Source: Escallonia rubra
Taxonomy: Eukaryota; Streptophyta; Magnoliopsida; Escalloniales; Escalloniaceae
NCBI GenBank assembly: GCA_033065855.1
Contig: JAVXUO010000908.1
Coordinates: forward strand, 62,001 to 126,000
Reading direction: 5' to 3'
DNA: 64,000 bases
Positions 12,301 to 22,400 of this stretch are shown one piece after another; position 1 is the first letter of the stretch; every line of letters starts with the position of its first letter. The position numbers and the translations under genes were made by a program. The notes below the pieces were generated by a model. It was not told the DNA's origin. It saw nothing but the letters and a program-made list of their open reading frames with translations, and did no database searches.

Positions 12301-14349
12301 AAAACTCTGGGAAAAATTTTTCAGGTGCCTGTAATTTTGTTCTATTCCTATATTTCGTTCCTATATGGTTTTGCTTTACTAAGTTCTGGTGTTCTGAAAC
12401 AACAATATGAATTTAGAGGGTTAAGTCGGCCAATGGGAGTGAAAGTGAATCTGCGGTAAACAGTACAACTCATCAGCTGAATGGAAGTGAATCCAGTGAA
12501 CCCAGTCATGCTGCCTATTCTCCAAATACATCACCAAAATATTCGAGTAGGGAAGATACATCTTATACTTCATTTCCATCACAGGTACCTTTGCTTCTCC
12601 TTCTCCTTATGCCAAAAAGAAGCTCACAGAAACTATTACTTGTTGAATGCTAATGAAATGGTATAAAGTCATTTGGAACTGTTCCTCGTTCTTATCCTTG
12701 TTCTTTCCTTTTTCTATCTTTTACTTCCTTTTTTCATTTGTCTTGTTTTCCAGTTTTCTTCTTGTGCTTCAAGTCGAATATAAAACTGATTAGTGTAGGC
12801 CAGATGGACTTTGGGTTTGTCTTCGGGCATTTCACACAAAAGTAGAGAATTATAAGCATTAGCCTCGTACATTCGTATCTATGCATTTACCTGCAGTGTA
12901 GGTAACGACTCTTTATGCTCGAAGGACTTAGGTTGCAAAAGGTAGTCTTCACTCCAGAAAATCAAATAAACAAGTTGAGTGTGCCAGTCAACATGTCTTT
13001 GGATTGACAGGGAGTATTTAACAATTTGTACGTCGAGGTGGCATCCTCCTTTAGATGTTTGAGGAGAACTGAATTGCATGGCTTTAATAAACCTCGGGTT
13101 GAGATTGAAGGACTGTGAACTTGAAAAAAACACCAGGAGCAAGTTATTAACCAATTACACTGGAAAAAAAAAAAGTAGATAGTAACAAAGTTTCTTTCAA
13201 ATGGGGTGAGAATAACTACATTGCCTTGAATGAAGAAGGGAAAGAGTGCTCGGAGTCATGGTTTAAGCATATACATATTTCTTAATCAAAGGTAGGTGAC
13301 AATTTCCAGTTTTGCTGAGTGAACACTTACAAGAGTTGAATAATCATGGTACTTTTTATGCAGCTCTCTCTATCATACATGTATGTACACTCTTCCGGCA
13401 AGTAACTGAGATAGTTTCCTGATAAACCAGACCTCAGTGATGTAATTTGCCTCCCAAGAGGTGAAATGTTCTCAAATAGCGCTCCCATGACCAAAGCGTG
13501 AAATCCTGACAAATTCGTGGAATGACTGGGTCAAAGTCGCATTCTGGTTATAGAACTCCTATAAGCGCATGAGCAGCTGCCACGTACTTCACTCCCCGAA
13601 TGTGGCGATGCACTGGATCACATTCACGTGGGCAGCTGCCACTTCTATAAAAAGCGGTTTTAATTTCAAAGAAGCAGGGGGAAGATTTGAGCCCCTCTTC
13701 TCTTGGTTAAATAAGCCCAGACTTACCATTGAGTTCTTTTGAACCAAATTTTATAGGCAATTACTTTGAACATAATCAGTAAGAACCATTAAATATCGAC
13801 CAAGTAAATCAAGATACTTAACTGACATTATCATAGTTTTTTAAGATTAGACAAACCCTTTTGAACTAATTTTTCGTACAAGGGTAGACATACATCAACT
13901 TTTATAGAGACACCGTAGGCACTCCGAAAATCGCTGATTTTTCAAATTGGTGCTCTCGCGCAATTGCACCTTCACTCGCACTCGCACTCCAAATTTGTCA
14001 CTCAGGACACAACACTGAAAGTAGCTTCTGTATATAGTACGGTAGACTGCCTAATTAAATATATTCCGGATGTAATAGTTGAGCTGATTCAGAAATTATT
14101 TTTATTTCATGTGAATGGAAGTAAAGCTAACGTCCCTTTATATGCTTTTTCATCCTGTTTGTGGCTAAAATAATGTTAATGTCCCTTTTGTATCTCTCTT
14201 TTTTTTTCCTTTCTATTTGCTGATTCTAATTTATTTGGAACTGGACTTTGTAGAGTCCGTATGTAGAGGCTCCCCAATTTGCAGGCGCTCAATTTAACTA
14301 CAACTTCCCAATGCCAACTGCACCTCCTGGTGCACAACGACATCCATAA
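341..14349 (+). CDS. DNAJ10: DnaJ (Hsp40) protein, DNAJ10-like, J domain plus DnaJ-X domain
   Basis: Exons: 341-427, 4092-4151, 4804-4886, 5047-5206, 5587-5716, 6667-6825, 11977-12155, 12244-12324, 12417-12584, 14254-14349. All phases join to 400 residues ending in TAA. The N-terminus reads [13 protein letters not shown] and exon 2 carries the HPD motif (VHPDKNP), which stimulates Hsp70 ATPase. No Cys-rich zinc finger is present, so this is a class C J protein. The middle (about residues 100-320; [20 protein letters not shown], then [17 protein letters not shown]) matches the plant DnaJ-X family. The C-terminus is Ser/Asn/Pro-rich. No signal peptide or membrane segment is seen, so a cytosolic or nuclear co-chaperone role is inferred. 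Intron 2 uses a GC donor, and introns 1 (3.7 kb) and 6 (5.2 kb) are swollen by transposons. Family call is firm; the exact paralogue number is not. Confidence 0.93.
428..4091 (+). other. DnaJ intron 1 (3.66 kb), mostly unassigned outside the LINE remnant
   Basis: GT-AG intron beginning GTATGT and ending TTGCAG. Apart from the LINE remnant at about 1900-2760, I recognise nothing coding. The 2780-3700 part contains short open frames without family features and may be decayed transposon sequence. Confidence 0.6.
1900..2760 (+). pseudogene. Degenerate RTE-type LINE reverse-transcriptase fragment in DnaJ intron 1
   Basis: Broken + strand frames spell non-LTR retrotransposon motifs in the expected order. 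These are [16 protein letters not shown] near 1990, a thumb-like [17 protein letters not shown] with the YADD catalytic core near 2210-2255, and a C-terminal ARWFGHI / [16 protein letters not shown] stretch near 2570-2710. Stops and frameshifts interrupt it, so it is a dead insert in the same orientation as the host gene. Family assignment rests on remembered RTE proteins. Confidence 0.75.
7718..8060. mobile_element. Stowaway-like MITE, copy 1 (DnaJ intron 6)
   Basis: It starts CTCCTTCCGTCCC after a TA and ends with the near-inverted GGGATGGAGAGA. The interior shares with copies 2 and 3 the run of GGAGAGAGAAATAGAATAAA, then AAAGGGTAAATATG and a TTTCTTAATTTG block. The CTCCCTCCGTCCC terminus and TA flanks fit Tc1/mariner Stowaway elements. 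At 340 bp it is somewhat long for that group. Confidence 0.75.
9015..9381. mobile_element. Stowaway-like MITE, copy 2 (DnaJ intron 6)
   Basis: It begins CTCCCTCCATCCC at 9015 and ends GGATGGAGGAGG at 9381. TA dinucleotides lie on both sides (9013-9014 and 9382-9383), as expected for the TA target duplication. Part of the interior block is duplicated inside this copy, which explains its greater length. Confidence 0.8.
9641..10180. repeat. 127-bp tandem duplication, second unit interrupted by a MITE
   Basis: Unit 1 spans 9641-9767 and unit 2 starts at 9768. Both begin GAC(T/G)TGTTGGCC, run through TGAAATGATCAT, and share TTTAGAAGCTCAG near their ends. In unit 2 the shared sequence resumes after the MITE at about 10094. 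The origin of the repeated sequence is unknown. Confidence 0.7.
9802..10093. mobile_element. Stowaway-like MITE, copy 3, inserted into a tandem repeat
   Basis: It begins CTCTCTCCATCCC after TA (9800-9801) and ends GGAACGGAGGGAG before TA (10094-10095). The interior matches copies 1 and 2. It splits the second unit of a 127-bp direct repeat, so the insertion is younger than that duplication. Confidence 0.82.
10620..11060 (+). other. Coding-like but unidentified stretch in DnaJ intron 6
   Basis: Open frames on the + strand (for example residues [18 protein letters not shown] near 10645-10705, then [18 protein letters not shown] near 10748-10800) have a composition closer to protein than the surrounding AT-rich intron. 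I do not recognise a family. A captured gene fragment is one explanation and chance is another. It is bordered by GGGA/GAGA low-complexity and a 13-G run at 11074-11086. Confidence 0.25.
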
Positions 14350-14960
14350 AGAGGCAGGGATGAGAACATGTTGAAGCCTTTTCCTTGTAGAGCCTGTTGT
14401 GTGTATCCTTGTGAGATTGAACCACCTCCATTACGTTAGGCATGGTGCAATGTATTATCAAAAGAAGGATAGTGATACCGGTACAGGGAGGAGATGTATT
14501 TGTTGAGCACCTCCCGCTTTAACTATGTGGCCAAGGTTGGCTGGCCCCTTGTATCTAAATGTACCTGTGTTTTCACATTCTTGTTTTGAAGTTGTACATT
14601 TTAGGTTCAAGAGACACTGTTTTCTCTTTTAGTACTTCATGCAATCGCTTACTTTTACCACATTCCAGGTCAAGAGCTTGTAAACTTCGTTACTTTGCCT
14701 TGAGACAGCAGCCAGTTCAGCAGGAGAAATGAAACGAGCCGTTAATCAGTGTGGCATTTATCTTGATATTGGTTGTTTAGAATGCAAAAGAAGCCATCGA
14801 TAATTGGGCACAGGCACTATCAATTGCCCTAACAGATGGTAATTTGTCTGAAAGGCATGCTATGAAAATTTTCATCTTTGCAAGACTTCAAGAGAACGCG
14901 GTCAGATTTTGAAATAGATAACAAACAAAGAAATAGTTTTGGAAGTATAAAGTAAGCTTA
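14350..14960 (+). other. 3' UTR and flank of the DnaJ gene
   Basis: No further coding exon is seen after the TAA at 14347-14349. The first few hundred bases are probably 3' UTR. I cannot place the poly(A) site with confidence. Confidence 0.45.
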
Positions 14961-14961
14961 A

Positions 14962-15530
14962 GGCCCTGTTTGTTTTACGGAAAATATTTTTCAGAAAATA
15001 AAAGTTTTTGAAAACATGTTCATGAATTTTATTTTTCGTTATTTGGATGACGCATCGAAAAACAATAGAACTACCCGTACCGAAAAATTCAAGGACCTCC
15101 CTCCCAACATCCCAACACACAAAGGCACAATAAAAGTAAGAAAACTATTCAAGAGGTCAAACACTGAAGCAATCATCGGCACATGTTCCTCCAACCGCCA
15201 CTTACTGTAAGGTGTTTTGCGTGGATATGGATGGCCATGGGGTGGAGAAGGTTGAGCTAGCAGTGGTGGTGCAGTGACGACAGTGAGGATCGTGATAACC
15301 GCTGATAGGGGTGACAAAAAAGAGAGAGGCGCGGGAGAGAGAGAGAGAGAGTACAACAAGTTTTCAATAGGAAAATGACTTCCCTTTTTATCTTTGTAAA
15401 TCGTTTTTCGATAAATTTGCCTGTTTGGACTGCAAATATTTTTAGTAGATAGTTTTCCAATAAACATGTGGAAACACCGAAGGTACGAAAATATTTTCAG
15501 GAACATATATTCAGGGAAACAAACAGAATT
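14962..15530. mobile_element. MITE-like element with CTGTTTGTTT termini
   Basis: The left end reads GGCCCTGTTTGTTTTACGG. The right end is an inverted match around TCAGGGAAACAAACAG, and AAAATATTTT(T)C motifs sit just inside both ends. The interior has a GA microsatellite near 15339-15351. This kind of terminus is common in plant non-autonomous DNA transposons. A clear target duplication was not found. Confidence 0.5.
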
Positions 15531-15974
15531 CCTCGTACTCGTCTTCTGAATATAGACCAATCTGATGAAGTTGCTAGGGAGGGAAGGGGTCTTCAAGCAG
15601 AGAAAAAGCTTACTGCGGAAAGGCACTCCGTGCAGTCAAGCCAGTCAGAAGATGTAGTACTAGAAGTCTAAGCAGACTAATCCAATCCGGATTTTCAAAA
15701 AAACTGGATAATATTTTACATAAATAACCTAAAAAACAGTTCTTAACAAATTTATTTATTTTTTGCCAGAAAATATATACCATCATAAAGTTATGTCAGA
15801 TGCAAGACCAAAACATTCAATGACACCCTTCTCTTATAAGCTCCCCAATCTGGTAAGGCTATGTACATAACAAGATGCAGGCTCAAAAACTCCAAGCTTG
15901 ATGTTGTTTTCCACTTACACCTGCGGGGGCCAAAGAGGCACAATAGCCAGAGCAGAATCATACACCTGTGGCGG

Positions 15975-17140
15975 CAGTGCGGAACCAAGAATTTTTTTCA
16001 GGGAGTGCAAAAAATATATGAAATTTATCAAAAAAAATTATTAGTAAAAAAACAGAATGCACTAAAAAAACATACAAATACAACCATTATATACTCTTTA
16101 TAAATACAACACAAATCACATTCCAAGATCAACTTCTCGAGCTCAAACTCCACATCCCAATCTCAACACAACATCAAATTCCAACAAAATAGTACATTTT
16201 CAACCTCCCAATTCTAAAATTAAATAGCCAAACAAGTTCAAACTCAACGCCATATTCCAATACATTTATAAACTATTTATGCATCAAATTATGAATTAGA
16301 CTCCCAATTAGCCAATTAAAAATTAGCAAAGCAAATTAATCAAATAATTAAGAGGTTCCACCAAATCACCAATAATTTATGTGATATAATCAAGGTAAAC
16401 TCTTCCAACAAAGCTAAATAATCACCAATTGAGAATTAGCAAAGCAAATTAACCAAACATGTTTCTATAGAATCAATTATTGAAATTAAACTAAAATGTA
16501 AATACGGATTTCTAGAATTAAACTAAATCAAATTGCTTGAAATTAGCCAAACTCACCTCAAATTCAAGAAATTAAGGCTATTGTCGACTGTTAACTATTG
16601 TTCACTGTTGAGCCTCATCGTCGCAGTGTCGTCGCCTGCCTGACAAAGCAAAGAAGAGGTTGGAACTTGCAAACACCGCCGGCAGAGTTCTCAGTCCTCC
16701 CCGTCGCCGGCATAGCCGTCCCCCGTCAGCCGAACAGCTCGAGAAAATAAGAAATGTTCTAGATCTGAATGTCGGTCCGTCCGCGAGTCCGTCGCCCGTC
16801 GCCCGTTGCCATCGTCGGTGTCTCGGACCTCTCGGTGGTTGGTGAGATCGTTTCCAGTCCAGATCTGACGAGTGGCCATCACCGGCATCACGGGCTCACC
16901 GCTCATAACTGACGAGTCACAACTCACGGAGTCACGGGATAGTGGGTCACGGCCGTCTGGCCTAGCCGTCGCCGGTCTGAGTGACTCACGTAGAGAGAGA
17001 TCTAGAGAGAGACAGAGATAAGAGTCTGGGATGGGGTCTCGGGGAGAGAGAATTGAGAGGTGGGGTGCAATTGCCAAAAAAAAAATTCAAAAGTTAGGGG
17101 GTGCTTCAGCCCCCCCAGTTACAACGTAGGTCCGCCCCTG
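15975..17140. mobile_element. Non-autonomous hAT-like element, 1.17 kb, with GC-rich 3' part
   Basis: Left terminus CAGTGCGGAACCAAG; the right terminus reversed is CAGGGGCGGACCTACG. These are imperfect inverted repeats of the plant hAT type. Flanking octamers TGTGGCGG (15967-15974) and CGTGGCAG (17141-17148) match at 6 of 8 positions and may be an aged 8-bp target duplication. No transposase frame is visible. The left half is AT-rich, while about 16600-17000 is GC-rich and may be captured sequence. The subterminal CAAAAGTT(A/G)GGGGGTGC block is shared with the element at 50866-51298. Confidence 0.72.
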
Positions 17141-17459
17141 CGTGGCAGATCAAGAGACTTGCTCAGCAGGGATGAGGGCCCGTGCCACACAGAGAAAGTT
17201 ATCATCTCCTCGACCATTATGTACAGAGTGCAAAATGCGGCATTTGTGAACCAGGTTCCTTGCCAACGTGAAACTTCTGATGGTCGGTGCGTTATTACAA
17301 CCAAAGACTACGCAAGTAAAATACGACGATGGCAATTATGATCAGACAACCGTGAGAGTGTTGTTGAACTGCAAGTGACTCATGATGGCATTCATTATTT
17401 GTCGCCACAAAATATAGAAGTGCTCCGGCTGGAACCCAGTTTGCATTATATAGCACTTT

Positions 17460-18880
17460 TTAAACCAACACTTACTTTTGCACCCGCATGAGGCTGTACC
17501 ACATCAATGGCACAAAGCCGACGAGTTGTGCATATTCTGCACCTGCAGATCGACTGCAGTGCACCGAATATAGTGGAGGGCAGAAGGACGAATGGATATG
17601 TCGGCGATGAATTGTCGAGTCAATCAGACCAGTCAAGTGTAGGTATGAATGTATGCGTTGGCAGCGAAGGCTTTTTCGAATGGTTTGTAATCTGCCAAGG
17701 CGACACTGTGATCGGGATTGAACACCACTTAAGATCTGAGCATTACGATCACACCACAAGGACCATAGTGCGACCGCAATTTGGTTCAAAAGTCTTAGGT
17801 GTTGTTCCTGCTGAAGAAGTGGTCTAGCTGACCAGGCTGCCAGCCATGACGAGCATAGTTCAGGAGGTTACTATTAAGAGGCCAATTTGGTGTAATACCC
17901 CGCCAAACCGGTTGAACCTGGCCGTAACGGGAAAACAGATGTTCAAGCATCTCAAGAGACGATTTGCAAAATGAACGGGAATCTACTGATCGGACTGTCT
18001 CTTAACTAATTCTATACATAGGTTCAATCTGCAGTGTAATATATAGCTGCCGTAGGAAGGTGATGATATTGGCAGGTCCAGAGGTAGCCTCCCGAGTTTG
18101 TGCCATAACCACTTTGGCATAAGAGGTTGAGGCAAGCAGTTAGCAAGATGAGGAGACCGAGAATTGAGCTTGAGACCATATAGTCGTATCAGACCTATAT
18201 CGACCTAGCTAATAGTTGAACTAGGAAAAGCCACCGGCACACGCTAGAGAAGCGCCCCTGATGCGTCAAGAAAAGAAAATTGTCCCTATTAATTTTTCCT
18301 ACCCGGGTTGTAGGAATCTTCCTCCAACCCGGGTAGGAGCCAAATTAAAGTTTGTTCTTTGCGAAACTTATTCGCTAGCATGTAATAAACTAGCAAGGAG
18401 GAAAAGATAGATCGAAGATGTGTAGCCTGGACTGCCTTATTTAGAAGCGACTCCATCCAATGGCAACATCGATCCTATACACACCGACTAAAACTCTGAA
18501 AAAATCATTTTATGACTATCTATAACATGAAGCTAGATTCCTGGATATTTCTTAAAACCTTGTTGAGCCAGGAAGCCAAAACAATGTTCAGCCCTTAGCT
18601 GAACAGCAAGTTCTGCAATCAGACTAAAAAACCACAACATTATCATTGAAGCCGATCATCAATAGCCAAGCCACCACAGACGTATCATTCTCCTTTTGCA
18701 AAGGAAAGAAAAGGTAGATATCATCCGAATACATCAGATGAGAGAGAGGAGGCGACTGGTCTCCCACTTTAATACCTTGCAGCTAGGCCTGAGAAAACAA
18801 AGCCTCCGCACAACATGAACAAGAAGAGAGAGGGGTCCCCTTGCGGCCTTGCCGATTGTGCACGAGGGTGTAAAGTGATG
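17460..18880 (-). pseudogene. L1-type LINE remnant (reverse transcriptase and C-terminal part)
   Basis: Read on the - strand, 18870 to about 18640 gives degenerate L1 reverse-transcriptase features: a CAEAL-like block, GIKVGDQSPPLSHLMY and a YSDD catalytic core near 18735. Further along the same strand, 17789-17700 spells NQIAVALWSLWCDRNAQIL, resembling the linker and RNase H region of plant LINE ORF2. The order is correct for one element. Stops and frameshifts show it is dead. Confidence 0.65.
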
Positions 18881-19401
18881 GGTGAGGTAACCATTCACAA
18901 GTATCGTGAAGGAAACAATGGATACATCAGTGCATGATTAGCCGGATCCATCTGTCCTGAAAACCAAAACCACATATCCATTTTAAGAGCTGCAGGGACC
19001 AGACTACCTGTTTTTTGCTTGTGCGCACACACAGTAAGTTCTTGTGCTAGCCTAGAATTACATAATCCAAAGGGACCCGACTAGCCACAAAGGTATTCAA
19101 GATTAAAAATAATTTTGTAAATCATATTACAGAACTAATCAGTCTGAAGTCCATTAGGCTCTCAGGGTGGCTTCTTTTAAAGAATACGGTAATGAAAGTG
19201 CGATTAACCTTGCAGTGAATTTTGAAACAATATTAAAAGTTCTAACTTAAGAATAATTACCAACTACAACTGGAACTACATATGAATTGTACAAGTTCCA
19301 TATCATTGTCTTTAGCCTCTTTGCACGTCCCCACAAGTAAGAGAAAGAGAGGGAGCGAGAATAATTAATCAATGTGATTCGAAACGGATGTGTGGACTTA
19401 G
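18881..19401 (-). other. 3' UTR and flank of the transporter gene
   Basis: No coding frame is recognised. The part nearest 19401 is expected to be the 3' UTR of the - strand transporter. Confidence 0.4.
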
Positions 19402-22400
19402 CTACCCCTTGGACCCACCGAGTTCAATATCCTTCAAAGGAGTATTTTCCACTCCCTCCTTCAGTAGTCTAATTTCCTCCTCGGTCAAGCTGTTCTTTGA
19501 GCGTGGTGTAATCTTGTTATTCGACTGCTTTGCAACCTCCACTGCCCAACTATAAATAACCATGCCAATAATCGCAATAATCATCCCCATTATGTTCTTA
19601 AAAGTCAACTCCGAGTCAAATAGCAGCCACCCCAAGGTGAGGACACATACTGTTTTCATGTGACCTAAAACCTGGAACGAAACAGCTGAAAAGCGCCCAA
19701 TGCAGAGGTATTGGCTCACGTTGCAAAAAACTGCCAAGGAGCATGAAAGGAGTATAAACAACTGCAAACACAGCCACCAGATGTTAGGTATAGGGCATGA
19801 AAATCATGTCTTGTATTAGGTAAAAATTGTTATCTAGTTTCTGAAAACCATTTAAACTAGAATATTGAGGGCTTACAATTGCACCGGTTGATCTCTTGTA
19901 GTCCAATATAATGTTTCCACTAAGATAGTAGTCGACAAAAGGACCCAGGACAAGGAGAGAGATGGCTTGGATTGGAGCTGTCTTACTCAGCAACTCGAAG
20001 GACCCAATCGAGTACTTCTTCTGTAAGGAACCTATTGACTGCAAGCAGAAGAATAAATTGTCAGATCATAAATGTGGGACCATAGATCACATCGGTAACA
20101 AAGAATGCAGCAATGCGTGATAGAATATCCATTCCAGGCTTCAGGACTACAAATATTAGGTCATAATCAAACTTTGACACTTAATATTGGAGAAAACACA
20201 GTACATAAGTTGAATCCAGCTGAGGTAGAACATTAAAAGTAGGTATTCTTGATACCATCTTTCATACCTGTAATGTTCATAAAATTATAGCCGGGAAGTG
20301 AGAGACTGGACAGGGAAAGTGCACCACTGCACTCAAGGAAGACAAGCTCCCCAATACAAGCATAAGAGTCTGGTCCACGGCCCCACCCAGGGCAAAGTAA
20401 GTGCTTAAGAATTTTATATCACACATGGCCCAGGAATTTTGATGATGAATCTCCAGCCACCCAAGTACATCACACCATACACCCTTCTTGGGACCCAACG
20501 TCCTCGCTGGCACACTTTTAGTACCTCCAGAGCCACGCTCTCACACTTCGATACCATTTGCAATGACCCGGTCCACAGGACAATATCTTCCTAAAAGGGC
20601 TACCAAACTAGGTGCTTAAGAGTTCAGTGGCTGAGCCTTATTATGCCAAATTTTTCCTCCCCGACTTACTTCCATGTGGGACAGCATCCAACTCAACTTT
20701 ATATCACACATAGCCTTGAACCTCCCCTAGTGCACAGCCGATATGGGATCTACATCCACCCTAGCGCACAAGTGTGGTATCTCACACAATTAGTATTTGC
20801 TTCACCAATAACACTTCGAATCCTCACCCATCTCTCGTTATCTAGCACCAACAGCACATGGTACTATTATCGGCCTATAAGAAAAGAGTGCCTCGTATTC
20901 AGGGGGCACATATGACTTAAACATGACAAGAAGCAGAAATTGAAACTTAAACACACTACCGAAAGCAATTAAGTAACAGTTCAGTCTAGATTGTTGCAAA
21001 TATATCGCTTACATTTGTTGGATATACCAGGAAGCTCCATATTCTCCTTTTCATTCACTTCGACAAGCTAAGAATGAGATTTCCGACATCGCCATTCCTA
21101 CAATTTTCAGCTGTCAAGCAACCATGTTGCTAGTAACGTTCTCCATTAGTCATTTGGCTGTTATTGTATTAGCTAAATTATATGTGCTGTGTAGGTTCAC
21201 ATATCTAATTTTCTTGATAAGCAAACCAGAAGTTATCTTTGGTCAACTAACATTTTTGGTTCTGAGAATGTAACTAAGGTAGCTGAACTGAAATACCATG
21301 AAACTGAAAATAACTGAAAAGGGAACCAAATAAAACTTAAGGCCAAATTTGCGTGGGAAAGGCTTATGCACCATTTATCCAGAAAGTTATGGCAAAGTGT
21401 ACCAAAAAACAAGTAGGGAGTGTCAAAAGAGTACTTCTGACAACGGATAGTCTCCCCTTTTGGAAAGGTAGAATCTCCTTCATTCTTCTGATATTTTCTC
21501 AAAACTGTCAACTACATGATCACTCAAGGAATATCCAGAATAGCAGGAAGGGACCTCTACTAGCACCCAACATTTTTCTAGTGCAGCCATGAACCCAACA
21601 TTTCCCATGGAATAATCTCACGTACTCAAATTGGTTGCAAGTCCGGAGATTGATTTTCTCTCGCTAGACAGAAACCAACTTTCCGACAGCAAACGAAGGT
21701 CAAGATGGAGGTAGCCCCCACCCCACCCTGAACCATCTAAAAATTACTTCCCCCCCACCCTCATGTCGCGAAGAAAAACCCTTGGCCAAGCCAAAAGTCT
21801 TTCGAACAATAGGGAAACACATGCCCATTTCCACTTCGTCCACCCCCATCATCATAGATCCAATTACTTTGAGCACACGCCCTCTGGGTATCAAGCTTTC
21901 CAAGACAGCCTTTCATTCGCTTACTGTCTCTCCTCCAAGACTCATCACAACAAGTACTGCACACACAAATGTCAGTCCCTTCCTATACAATTGTGCATAT
22001 CTTAGATGCTCCTTCCATTACATTCTACACCAGACTGGAAAGAAATCCTTTGCCAACATTTTTTGACATTTCTAAGCACTATCAATCTGGCTTATCAATC
22101 TAGAATAATAAATGCTGTCTACACCATATCCTTAGACTCCAAGCAATAATCTGTCTCATGCAGAATCAACAACCCTAGTGCTGAAATAATAACATCTTCT
22201 GCCTTGTGGCCTTACCAGTTGCAACAAAATAAAGCATCTGCCACGCCCTCTGCATTAAAAACTTAGACACTCCTTTTCCTCATCATGAATTAGTTAGAAG
22301 TGAAAGACTGCATCTTTTACACACTTGGCCTCCAAGTCTCCTCTTCGCCATTAACATAGTCATAGAATGTCACTCTTTATCTCATTAGTCATTACTGGTA

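Noticed and set aside
15039-15626. 195-residue open frame on the - strand
   Set aside because: It lies within the MITE-like element and reads through a GA microsatellite. No family-like residues were seen.
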